Shown here piece after piece: positions 1-7,042 of a stretch of DNA of 13,109 bases. The translations under genes and the position numbers were made by a program. Position 1 is the stretch's first letter, and each line of letters begins with the position of its first letter. Origin of the DNA: Bacteroidales bacterium (GTDB taxonomy: Bacteria > Bacteroidota > Bacteroidia > Bacteroidales > VadinHA17); the NCBI GenBank assembly GCA_030692905.1, contig JAUYBT010000185.1, forward strand, positions 1-13,109. Reading direction: 5' to 3'. The notes below the pieces were generated by a model that saw only the letters and a list, made by a program, of their open reading frames with translations, had not been told where the DNA came from and made no database searches.

Positions 1-612
1 GCACTATATCAACAGGTTGCGCCGAATGTTTATGTTCTTAATCCTTCCAGGGATCTGAAGTATTTTGTAAAGGTTGACTCATCCATGTCTATACTGTACC
101 CGGAATATGAGCCGGTTACTTCACTTCATGAACAGGTTCAGGAGTTGGTTGCCGGTATTAAAGTGGAAACGGATATAGCACCTGCATCAGGAGAAAAAAC
201 TGAAGCTCCCGAAATTTCACTTCCGACACCGGATGGTGATACAATTAAACTTTCGTCCACCAGAGGATCAGTTGTATTGCTCGATTTCTGGGCCGCATGG
301 TGCGTTCCCTGCAGACAGGAGAGCCCTAACCTTGTTAAAGCATACAACCTTTATCATAAGAAAGGATTTCAGATTTACCAGGTGTCGCTTGACAAAACCA
401 AAGAGGCCTGGATGAAAGGTATTCAGGATGATAAACTTGAGAACTGGATTCATGTCAGTGACATTAAATACTGGAATTCGGTAGTTGTTCCACTCTATAA
501 GATTGAATCCATTCCTTATAATTTCCTTCTTGATAAAGAGGGTCGTATAATAGCTTCAACCCTTAGGGGTGAACAGTTGCAAATTAAACTGGCTGAGCTA
601 TTTAACAAATAA
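1..612 (+). CDS. TlpA-like thioredoxin-fold protein, 5' end missing
   Basis: The reading frame is open from base 1, so the gene begins upstream of the window and the ATG at 85 is probably internal. The C-terminal ~135 residues form a thioredoxin/TlpA domain. The active site WCVPC is encoded around 298-312, a cis-proline motif SIPYNF follows near 508-525, and the chain ends in LAELFNK. Family members reduce or isomerise disulfides outside the cytoplasm. The next gene is a full-length paralog with a lipoprotein signal and DUF4369-like N-terminus, so the missing part of this protein is probably similar (inference). The gap to the next gene is 39 bases and both likely share a transcript. Both active-site cysteines are present, unlike in the paralog. 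The substrate is unknown. Confidence 0.85.
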   Translation, partial: ALYQQVAPNVYVLNPSRDLKYFVKVDSSMSILYPEYEPVTSLHEQVQELVAGIKVETDIAPASGEKTEAPEISLPTPDGDTIKLSSTRGSVVLLDFWAAWCVPCRQESPNLVKAYNLYHKKGFQIYQVSLDKTKEAWMKGIQDDKLENWIHVSDIKYWNSVVVPLYKIESIPYNFLLDKEGRIIASTLRGEQLQIKLAELFNK

Positions 613-651
613 CAATTAAACTGAATTCAGAAAACTGGTAATCCGATTTTA

Positions 652-1812
652 ATGAAACGAATACTATTCTTCCTGGCTCTGGTTTTTATTATATCAGGAT
701 GCAAAGACAAGGGCACATTCTCTGTCGATGGAGTTATTAATGGTGAAACAGAAAAATATGTCTATATCAACAGAGTGGATGTAGATACTCCGGTATTGAT
801 TGACTCTTCAAAAATCAGTAAAAAAGGTGGATTCCGGTTTAAAGTCAAGGCTTCCGAAGCTGATTTTTACCAACTTGGCTTTTCTTCAAAAGATTTCATT
901 ACTATCCTGGCTGAACCGGGGGAAAAGATCAAACTTTTGTTTAATGGTAAAAATCTTTTTGAAGACTACTCTGTCAGCGGATCCGCGGGATCAGAAAAGA
1001 TACAGATCCTCGATCTCGCACTTACTGATACAAAAAGAAAACTTGATTCTTTAATTACAGCTTATAAAAAAGCCTCCGGGGAGACCGGATTTGATGTACA
1101 AGGCCCGGCACTCGAAGCAGAATACGGCAAATTGATAAAAGAACAGCGAAAAAAGAATATTGAGTTCATTATTAACAACATAAACTCCCTGGCTTCAATA
1201 AAAGCATTATATCAGAGGATCGACCCGGAAACATATGTTCTTTATGAGCAACACGATCTCCAGTATCTTAAAATTGTCATTGATTCCCTGACACATCATT
1301 ATCCAAACTCAAAACATGTACAGGCCCTTGTAAGGGATTTTGAAAAGGAGATGAATCAGATGTATGCGGCCCGGCTTGAGCAGATAACCAAAGATATGCC
1401 CCAAACAAAACTTGATCCTGATTTAAAAAATATTGCGGGGAAGAGAATAGCACTCTCCTCGCTCAGGGGAAAATATGTTCTCCTGACATTCTGGTCGGTC
1501 CGGTCAAAAGATTGTATTGAGGAAAACCTGCAACTGAAGGAGTTTTACAAACAATACAATAAAAAAGGATTTGAGATATATCAGATCAATCTCGACGAAA
1601 GTGAAACGGACTGGAAATCGGCTGTTAAATTTGATGAATTGCCATGGATCAGCACCAGGGAAGATGATCCCCTCAATCCAAAAAATGCGTTGATCTTCAA
1701 TGTGAAAAATCTCCCTGCCAATTATCTGTTTGACAAGGACAGTAAGATCATTGCATCAAACCTTCACGGCAGATCACTTCAGCTGAAACTCGAACAGTTG
1801 TTTAATAAATAG
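652..1812 (+). CDS. Lipoprotein with DUF4369-like N-terminus and cysteine-depleted TlpA/thioredoxin domain
   Basis: The 386-residue protein starts with a lipoprotein signal peptide. After MKR comes a hydrophobic stretch and the lipobox ISGC with the lipidated Cys at residue 17, so it should be membrane-anchored outside the cytoplasm. Residues ~20-115 are beta-rich, as in DUF4369 domains of Bacteroidota thioredoxin-family proteins. Residues ~120-245 are helical and charged. Residues ~255-386 are a thioredoxin fold. Aligned with the preceding gene (FWAAWCVPC against FWSVRSKDC), the first, nucleophilic cysteine is Ser285 and only Cys288 remains. The cis-proline (Pro355, NLPANY) and the tail EQLFNK are conserved. 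Classical dithiol oxidoreductase activity is therefore unlikely; a binding or structural role, or a mixed-disulfide role for Cys288, is possible. It is a tandem duplicate of the upstream gene. Confidence 0.88.
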   Translation: MKRILFFLALVFIISGCKDKGTFSVDGVINGETEKYVYINRVDVDTPVLIDSSKISKKGGFRFKVKASEADFYQLGFSSKDFITILAEPGEKIKLLFNGKNLFEDYSVSGSAGSEKIQILDLALTDTKRKLDSLITAYKKASGETGFDVQGPALEAEYGKLIKEQRKKNIEFIINNINSLASIKALYQRIDPETYVLYEQHDLQYLKIVIDSLTHHYPNSKHVQALVRDFEKEMNQMYAARLEQITKDMPQTKLDPDLKNIAGKRIALSSLRGKYVLLTFWSVRSKDCIEENLQLKEFYKQYNKKGFEIYQINLDESETDWKSAVKFDELPWISTREDDPLNPKNALIFNVKNLPANYLFDKDSKIIASNLHGRSLQLKLEQLFNK

Positions 1813-1821
1813 ACATCCGCT

Positions 1822-2568
1822 TTGGCAGAAACCGGGAAAATATATTTTGCTTCTGATTTTCACCTTGGATTACCGGCAGGATCACCTCCTGTCGAAAGGG
1901 AGAAAAAGGTAGTCAGTTGGTTAAACACCATTGCTCCTGAAGCAAAAGAGATATACCTGATTGGTGATATTTTTGACTTCTGGTGGGAATATAAACTTGT
2001 TGTTCCACGCGGATTTACAAGGTTCCTGGGAACAGTTGCTGCTATAACCGATTCGGGCATACCAGTTCATTTTTTTACAGGGAACCACGACATGTGGGTA
2101 GGTGATTATCTTTCCCATGAATGCGGGGTAATTATTCACACTACCCCGATTACCACTTTATTTAACGGGAAAAAATTCCACCTGGCACATGGAGAAGGGC
2201 TTGAAACCAAAGACACCGGGTATAAAATCCTTCTTTCTATATTCCGGAACAAACCACTAAGGGTAATGTATTCAGCACTCCATCCTTCAATTGGAGTTGG
2301 CATCGGACACAGATGGTCATTAAACTCAAGACTTGGAAAGGGTGTGACAAAAGAATTCCTTGGAGAGGAAAAAGAGGAACTGATAAGGTATGCAAAGAGC
2401 GTTCTTGAAAATGATAATATTGATTACTTCATTTTTGGTCACCGGCATCTGGCAATGACCTATAAACTAAAGGAGGGAGCGGGAATAGTATTTCTGGGCG
2501 ACTGGATTAAAAACGGCAGCTTTGCTGAATGGGATGGTAATGCACTTACCTTCAAAACATTGGTTTAA
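1822..2568 (+). CDS. lpxH: UDP-2,3-diacylglucosamine diphosphatase (LpxH-type metallophosphatase)
   Basis: The 248-residue protein carries the calcineurin-like metallophosphoesterase motifs in order: DFH (residues 12-14), GDIFD (48-52), GNHD (87-90), AHGEG (122-126) and GHRH (206-209), which bind two metal ions. The WWEYK segment after GDIFD is typical of LpxH. The family hydrolyses UDP-2,3-diacylglucosamine to lipid X in lipid A synthesis, at the cytoplasmic face of the inner membrane. The start must be the TTG at 1822: the previous gene's stop (1810-1812) is in the same frame, and no ATG lies between it and the conserved IYFASDFHLG strand. No Shine-Dalgarno sequence is seen. The gap to the upstream gene is 9 bases, so co-transcription is likely. 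An LpxH-like phosphatase with another substrate cannot be excluded. Confidence 0.85.
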   Translation: MAETGKIYFASDFHLGLPAGSPPVEREKKVVSWLNTIAPEAKEIYLIGDIFDFWWEYKLVVPRGFTRFLGTVAAITDSGIPVHFFTGNHDMWVGDYLSHECGVIIHTTPITTLFNGKKFHLAHGEGLETKDTGYKILLSIFRNKPLRVMYSALHPSIGVGIGHRWSLNSRLGKGVTKEFLGEEKEELIRYAKSVLENDNIDYFIFGHRHLAMTYKLKEGAGIVFLGDWIKNGSFAEWDGNALTFKTLV

Positions 2569-2791
2569 TCAGTCCTGTTTTCGACCTTAATTGTTAACGT
2601 ATAATAAGAATAGATGTCATAATACGCCTTAATACCTATGCCTTACAAATAGTTATTGCTTTAGCTTTGATCTATTGAAGTGACTCTTTAGATTTTACTT
2701 TTTTAACAAGTTGCTGAAAAAACAAAATTAGTGTAGATTGTCCACCTGATAATATAACAGCAAATATTGCCATTCTAAAAACACTTGAATT
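2569..2791. other. Intergenic leader before the acyltransferase gene
   Basis: These 223 AT-rich bases contain no ORF I can support and no convincing stem-loop terminator. The sequence TAGCTTTG at 2662-2669 matches the Bacteroidota -7 promoter consensus TAnnTTTG (see separate entry). Confidence 0.5.
2662..2669 (+). promoter_or_regulatory. Candidate Bacteroidota -7 promoter element
   Basis: TAGCTTTG fits TAnnTTTG exactly and lies about 123 bases before the acyltransferase ATG. I do not see a good TTG-type -33 element at the usual spacing, so the call is weak. It rests on the consensus match and the length of the gap only. Confidence 0.25.
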
Positions 2792-4111
2792 ATGTTCAGC
2801 AGAATTTTAAAGTATATCATTCCTCCTTTTTCTTTCAGGGTATTCTTCAGACGTATATTTTATTCAAATCTTAAAAAAGTTCCTCTTGAAAAACCTCTTC
2901 TTTTTGTCGGGAACCATCAGAATTCTTTCATGGATGGCATCCTGGTTGGATCTTACCTGCCTCAACCACTGCATTTTTTGATGAGGGCCGACATGTTCAG
3001 GAAACCATTCGCCCGTTTTTGTCTTCGGGAACTTAATGTTGCTCCCGTTTACCGGATTGAGGAAGGTCTTGAAAATGTGCATAAGAATCTTGATACTTTC
3101 ACAGGGATTTACAATATCCTTAAAGACAATGGTAATCTTGTTGTCTTTTCTGAAGGTATCTGTGTTCAGGAAAAAAGGCTGCAGAAACTCAGGAAAGGAA
3201 CCGCAAGGATGGCATTTGGGGCTGAAGAAAAATACGGGCTTGATGTGCATATCGTTCCTGTTGGAATAAACTACACCTATCCTTCAAAATTCCGTAAAGA
3301 GGTGATGATCAATTTTCACGAACCATTCAGTATAAAAGAACTGAAAGACGATTATATAGCCAACCCTGCAAAAGCATTACTTTCTTTCAATCAGAAGGTT
3401 GATGCCAGTTTAAGAAAAGAGGTCATTATTATTGAGGATCCTAAAAACGATTGGTTTGCAGAACATCTGCTGATAATGGAAAGGAATAATTTAGTGCTTC
3501 CTTTCTTTCAGTGGAGATTTGACACGGACGACAGGAGGATACTGGAAAAAGAGGTATCTGAAAAAATCAATTATATCAGTAATACATCAAAAGAGATCCT
3601 GGATTCTCTGACACTGAAGGTCAAAACATACTATGACCTTCTGGCAATTAACAGGTTGAAAGACGAAAACTTTGCCAGAAAACTTGACTATAGCTTCTTA
3701 AGATATCTTGCGGTAGTGGCAGGATTCCCTTTTTTCGTTGCCGGATACCTCTGCAACCTTATACCCTTCATTGTACCAAGGTTTCTCTGCGATAAGCTTA
3801 TCAAAGATATCAGGTTCTACAGCTCAGTTTATGTGAGCTCCGGAACAGTCCTTTACCTTATCTACTTCCCTTTTGTGCTCGTACTTGCCGCAGTTTTTTT
3901 CGGATGGACCGGATTTCTTTTTGGTCTGCTGGTACCATTATTGGGGTATGTAGTCCTGTTTTACCAGGAAATCCTTTTTGAAAGATTAAGTAATATTCGT
4001 TACTTATTTAAGAAAAGGAAAAATCCGGCACTGATTTCAGAACTTATCTCATTCCGAAAAGAGATATTCAACGATCTTGAAAAGATAGAAATCAGCACAA
4101 ATTCAGAGTAG
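2792..4111 (+). CDS. Membrane-associated lysophospholipid acyltransferase-like protein (PlsC superfamily)
   Basis: The 439-residue protein has an N-terminal acyltransferase domain (about residues 30-215). The acceptor block is GNHQNSFMDG, with His42 and Asp48, a five-residue spacing instead of the classical HX4D. Further blocks are VVFSEG (117-122, where FPEG is usual), LRKGTARMAF (133-142) and VPVGINYTYPSKFR (155-168). The C-terminal half has a helical soluble part, then hydrophobic segments at about 303-328, 349-371 and 372-390, followed by a basic tail. This resembles long Bacteroidota glycerolipid acyltransferases that act at the inner membrane. The acyl donor and acceptor cannot be read from sequence. 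The ATG at 2792 is followed at once by conserved-looking sequence and has no Shine-Dalgarno sequence. It may start its own transcript after the 223-base gap. Confidence 0.8.
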   Translation: MFSRILKYIIPPFSFRVFFRRIFYSNLKKVPLEKPLLFVGNHQNSFMDGILVGSYLPQPLHFLMRADMFRKPFARFCLRELNVAPVYRIEEGLENVHKNLDTFTGIYNILKDNGNLVVFSEGICVQEKRLQKLRKGTARMAFGAEEKYGLDVHIVPVGINYTYPSKFRKEVMINFHEPFSIKELKDDYIANPAKALLSFNQKVDASLRKEVIIIEDPKNDWFAEHLLIMERNNLVLPFFQWRFDTDDRRILEKEVSEKINYISNTSKEILDSLTLKVKTYYDLLAINRLKDENFARKLDYSFLRYLAVVAGFPFFVAGYLCNLIPFIVPRFLCDKLIKDIRFYSSVYVSSGTVLYLIYFPFVLVLAAVFFGWTGFLFGLLVPLLGYVVLFYQEILFERLSNIRYLFKKRKNPALISELISFRKEIFNDLEKIEISTNSE

Positions 4112-4197
4112 TACTGAACCAAATAGCACAAACAGAATAACTGATGATAATGTTATGATATAGACAACCCGGCTATAGATTGATGAGCGGAATTTAA

Positions 4198-4219
4198 CAT
4201 ACTTTTTAAGAGAAGTATG
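4198..4219. repeat. Short inverted repeat (possible weak hairpin)
   Basis: CATACTT at 4198-4204 is the reverse complement of AAGTATG at 4213-4219, with an 8-base loop. It lies 87 bases after the acyltransferase stop. No run of T follows, so it is not a good intrinsic terminator. A regulatory or chance origin is equally possible. Confidence 0.3.
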
Positions 4220-4252
4220 CAAACATGGCAACGGTACAAATCATTATTGTCA

Positions 4253-4281
4253 TTGAAGTAAAACAAAAGTTTATAACTTTA
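4253..4281 (+). promoter_or_regulatory. Candidate promoter for hypA-hypB
   Basis: TTG at 4253-4255 and TAACTTTA at 4274-4281 (7 of 8 positions of TAnnTTTG) are separated by 18 bases, close to the -33/-7 spacing described for Bacteroidota. It lies about 205 bases before the hypA start and upstream of the hypF remnant. The match is imperfect in AT-rich DNA. Confidence 0.25.
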
Positions 4282-4354
4282 TACAATTATTTCAAAGAAC
4301 AAACATACGAGGACACTTAGTCCCGACTTCCCGATTGAGATTGTGGTAATTAAT

Positions 4355-4468
4355 GAATTGTCAGGTGAAAAATATTTCGTATATTTTCATAATCAGGTTC
4401 CTTCCAATGATGGAGGGCTGGCACTGGGGCAGGTTGCAGTTGCAGCTGCAAGGCGGGTTGCAAAATAA
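4355..4468 (+). pseudogene. hypF: C-terminal remnant of hypF
   Basis: In the frame ending at TAA 4466-4468, the translation contains YFHNQVPSNDGGLALGQVAV followed by AAARRVAK. This closely matches the end of HypF, where a (V/P)P-x-NDGG-x-x-x-GQ block followed by an alanine-rich helix closes the carbamoyltransferase domain. HypF makes the carbamoyl donor for the cyanide ligands of [NiFe] hydrogenase and is normally about 750 residues. Here the frame is open only from 4277 and has no ATG, and the sequence before roughly 4355 does not look like HypF. Almost the whole gene is therefore missing. It sits 18 bases before hypA, where a hypF gene would be natural. I read it as the scar of a deleted hypF. 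The left boundary is approximate. Confidence 0.7.
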
Positions 4469-4486
4469 TAATCAGATTCCCTGGTC

Positions 4487-4828
4487 ATGCATGAACTATC
4501 CATTGTACTGAGTATTATCGAAATAGTTGCCATGGAGGCAAAAAAATCAGGAGCAGAACGTGTTACTGAGGTTCACCTTGAAATTGGACAACTCTCCGGT
4601 GTTGAGTTTGATTCGCTTGAATTTGCACTCAAAAATTTTGCTCCCGGGTCTGTCATTGAGTCGGCTGAAATTTCAATTGAGAAACCGGGGGGTACTGCCC
4701 GCTGCTGTAATTGCGGCTACGAATTTTCAATTGAAAACTTTATAGGATCATGTAATTTATGTAGTTCCTTCAACCTGGAAATCATTAAGGGGAGAGAACT
4801 CAGCGTAAAATCAATAACAATAGATTAA
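4487..4828 (+). CDS. hypA: Hydrogenase nickel incorporation protein HypA
   Basis: The 113-residue protein has normal HypA length and begins with the nickel-binding MHELS (His2, Glu3). A zinc finger made of Cys73-x2-Cys76 and Cys89-x2-Cys92 follows in the C-terminal half. HypA delivers Ni(II) to the precursor of the [NiFe] hydrogenase large subunit together with HypB, in the cytoplasm. The start is fixed because the N-terminal MHE is functional in the family. hypB follows after 11 bases, so the two are co-transcribed. The predicted client is the hydrogenase encoded on the other strand at the right end of the window. All key residues are present. Confidence 0.96.
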   Translation: MHELSIVLSIIEIVAMEAKKSGAERVTEVHLEIGQLSGVEFDSLEFALKNFAPGSVIESAEISIEKPGGTARCCNCGYEFSIENFIGSCNLCSSFNLEIIKGRELSVKSITID

Positions 4829-4839
4829 AACGGAATAAG

Positions 4840-5673
4840 ATGTGCGAGACCTGCGGTTGTGGAAATCCTGGTGAAAAGGCTATAATCAGAGTTCCCGGCG
4901 AAGATTTGAAAAATCAGGAAGATAACCTGCATGGGCATTACCATTCTCATCCTCATAGCCATGATCACCACAAAGAATTTGAGCATGACCATGAGCATGA
5001 CCATCCGGGCATTAGCAGAAAAATTGTTACTGTTGAAACTGATATTCTTCTGGCGAATAACCTGATGGCAGAAAGAAACAGGGGGTTGTTTGAGGCTAAA
5101 AATCTTACTGTTATCAATCTTATGAGCTCCCCCGGATCAGGAAAGACTACCCTGCTGGAAAGAACTATTAATGAATTAAAAGAGAAAATTAAATTTTCGG
5201 TCATTGAAGGCGACCAGCAAACTATGAATGATGCCGAGAGGATTAAAGTGACAGGAGTCCCTGTTATCCAGGTCAATACAGGAAATGGGTGCCATCTCGA
5301 TGCAGAGATGATCAACAGGGCAATAAAAAGATTGGCTCCCGAAGATGGTTCTTTTGTTCTGATCGAAAATGTTGGAAATCTTGTGTGCCCTTCTTTGTTT
5401 GACCTTGGTGAGACCTGCAGGGTAGTCGTAATGAGCGTAACTGAAGGCGAAGATAAACCATTGAAATATCCTAATATGTTCCGGTCTGTCACTCTCTGCA
5501 TTTTAAACAAGATTGATCTCCTTCCCTATCTTGACTATGATGTTTCAAAAGCCGTTGAATTTGGCCGCCGGGTTAATCCCAGACTTCAATTCATTGAACT
5601 ATCAGCCAAGACCGGAGAGGGAATGGGAGCCTGGTACGAATGGCTCAGGGGTCGCCTGAACGGCCCAGGTTAA
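4840..5673 (+). CDS. hypB: Hydrogenase nickel incorporation GTPase HypB
   Basis: The 277-residue protein starts with a CxxCxC metal site (Cys2, Cys5, Cys7), as in HypB proteins with a high-affinity N-terminal nickel site. A histidine-rich segment (12 His between residues 31 and 55) follows and may store nickel. The G domain has the P-loop SPGSGKTT (97-104), EGDQQTMNDAERI (123-135), the metal-site residues Cys151-His152 in GNGCHLDA, NVGNLVCP with Cys183 (177-184), and the base-recognition motif NKID (223-226). HypB hydrolyses GTP while passing nickel with HypA to the hydrogenase large subunit. Its stop overlaps the stop of the convergent histidine kinase gene by 4 bases, so there is no intergenic terminator. 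Confidence 0.97.
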   Translation: MCETCGCGNPGEKAIIRVPGEDLKNQEDNLHGHYHSHPHSHDHHKEFEHDHEHDHPGISRKIVTVETDILLANNLMAERNRGLFEAKNLTVINLMSSPGSGKTTLLERTINELKEKIKFSVIEGDQQTMNDAERIKVTGVPVIQVNTGNGCHLDAEMINRAIKRLAPEDGSFVLIENVGNLVCPSLFDLGETCRVVVMSVTEGEDKPLKYPNMFRSVTLCILNKIDLLPYLDYDVSKAVEFGRRVNPRLQFIELSAKTGEGMGAWYEWLRGRLNGPG

Positions 5674-7013
5674 AAGGTTGTAATAGTTGGATTTTTGGGC
5701 AGTATAATAGTAAATTTCGTCCATACTCCGAGTTCACTGCTAACTGATATCCTTCCATTATGATTCTCAACGATCTGCTTAACAATTGATAGGCCTAATC
5801 CCGATCCGGTTTTGATATCTTTCGGGACATTGGTTGCCCGGTAAAATTCATCAAAAACTTTTGACAGCTCTTCCTTTGGTATCCCAATCCCTGAATCTGA
5901 GATTTCCGTAATGATATGATTGAGACGGTTCTTTACCGTTAATGAAATATGTCCATTAGGCTGAGTGTATTTAACAGCATTCAACAACAGATTGGAATAC
6001 AATTCCTCGAACGTATATGGATTTCCTGTAATCATCTGAATCGACTTGTCCACATAAATAGTGAAATCAATCGATTTGTCCTTCGAAAGAATCTGAATAG
6101 GAATTACAACCTTATTGATCAGGTCTTTAAACAAAAATTCTTCAAATTCATTGTCGTGGTTCAGTCTTATTTTTGTCAGATTAAGGAGGTTTTTGACAAA
6201 GCCGGAAAGCAATTCGGTACGTTCAAAGGCACGATTGGTAAATTCTTCCTGTACTTCATTGAGCGGACCTGCTATTTTTGTACGGATTACCTCTATACAA
6301 CTAAGGATTGCTGCAACATGACCTTTTATATCATGTGTTACACGAAGGACATATTCATTTTTCAGTTTATCCTTGTTTTCTAACTCAATATTAGTTTTAA
6401 CATAAGTTTCTTCGCTTTTTATTGATCTGGAGATAATCATATGAGAAAGGCTTACGACAAGGACTGACGTGCAGGTAAAAACAAATCCAGTTCCAAAAAC
6501 ATAGAGAGTATTTTTATATAGGTCATGGTTAATAAAACCCTCCATGGGATAATGCGGAATGAAGGAATAGCACTCAAGAAGCCCCAGTAAAGCAGCCAGA
6601 AGGATGGCAAAAGCGACGTAGAGATAACTTACAAGCGTCGAATATATGGAGCTTGCAATGATCATATGTAAGAAATAAAAGAGGATCAATGGATTCTCTA
6701 TACCACCTGAATAATGAATGATTAGAGTCAGAACTATCAGGTCCGTTATTATCTGGAAATGAATTTCCTGTTTTATTCTTGGGATTATCTTGCCACCCCC
6801 CTTTTTTGTGATTCGTCTCAGAAAAATGGCATGAAGAACATTTAATACAAAAAGGACCATGGTAAGTATGTATACAGATACTTCCTGAATGGAAACATTG
6901 AATAAATGTTTTACAGCATAATTTGAAACAATAAGGATGATTAAGGCAACCCATCTGATTCTGATGAACCATTTGGCAAAAAGTATATGTGCCGGAACCA
7001 GTTTGTCATCCAT
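5670..7013 (-). CDS. Membrane sensor histidine kinase with RegB-like six-helix domain
   Basis: The 447-residue protein has about six transmembrane helices in residues ~15-192. The loop after the third helix reads YSGGIENPL (101-109), which matches the GGxxNP(F) motif that in RegB/PrrB kinases lies between helices 3 and 4 and is implicated in quinone binding. A short coiled linker precedes the dimerisation/phosphoacceptor domain (VTHDIKGH, His227). The ATPase domain has the N box (NLLLNAVKYT, Asn345), DSGIGIP (373-379) and GSGLGLS (403-409). RegB's redox-active cysteine is not obviously conserved, although Cys239 lies in the phosphoacceptor helix. The gene starts 29 bases after the upstream hdrA-like gene on the same strand, without a Shine-Dalgarno sequence, so it is probably the last gene of the hydrogenase operon. 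No response regulator is present. Kinase identity is certain; the quinone-sensing role is inference. Confidence 0.9.
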   Translation of the reverse strand: MDDKLVPAHILFAKWFIRIRWVALIILIVSNYAVKHLFNVSIQEVSVYILTMVLFVLNVLHAIFLRRITKKGGGKIIPRIKQEIHFQIITDLIVLTLIIHYSGGIENPLILFYFLHMIIASSIYSTLVSYLYVAFAILLAALLGLLECYSFIPHYPMEGFINHDLYKNTLYVFGTGFVFTCTSVLVVSLSHMIISRSIKSEETYVKTNIELENKDKLKNEYVLRVTHDIKGHVAAILSCIEVIRTKIAGPLNEVQEEFTNRAFERTELLSGFVKNLLNLTKIRLNHDNEFEEFLFKDLINKVVIPIQILSKDKSIDFTIYVDKSIQMITGNPYTFEELYSNLLLNAVKYTQPNGHISLTVKNRLNHIITEISDSGIGIPKEELSKVFDEFYRATNVPKDIKTGSGLGLSIVKQIVENHNGRISVSSELGVWTKFTIILPKNPTITTF

Positions 7014-7042
7014 TGGATAAACGGTTTTTGTATTAATAAAGG

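Larger units (their letters stand above)
4112..4354. other. Non-coding stretch between acyltransferase gene and hypF remnant
   Basis: This AT-rich region has no gene I can support. A 31-codon ORF (4225-4320) resembles nothing known to me. It contains a small inverted repeat (4198-4219) and a weak promoter-like sequence (4253-4281), listed separately. Together with the hypF remnant it makes a 375-base gap before hypA. It may be the eroded site of a larger lost gene (inference). Confidence 0.5.

Noticed and set aside
4198..4219. Intrinsic terminator for the acyltransferase gene
   Set aside because: The 7-base stem is AT-rich and not followed by a T run, so I list it only as an inverted repeat.
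4225..4320. 31-codon ORF in the hypA upstream region
   Set aside because: It lacks recognisable motifs, lies in AT-rich DNA and overlaps the frame of the hypF remnant; chance is the simplest explanation.
4965..5510. 181-codon ORF antisense to hypB
   Set aside because: It is a shadow of hypB, whose motifs are unmistakable; the antisense product has no recognisable domain.
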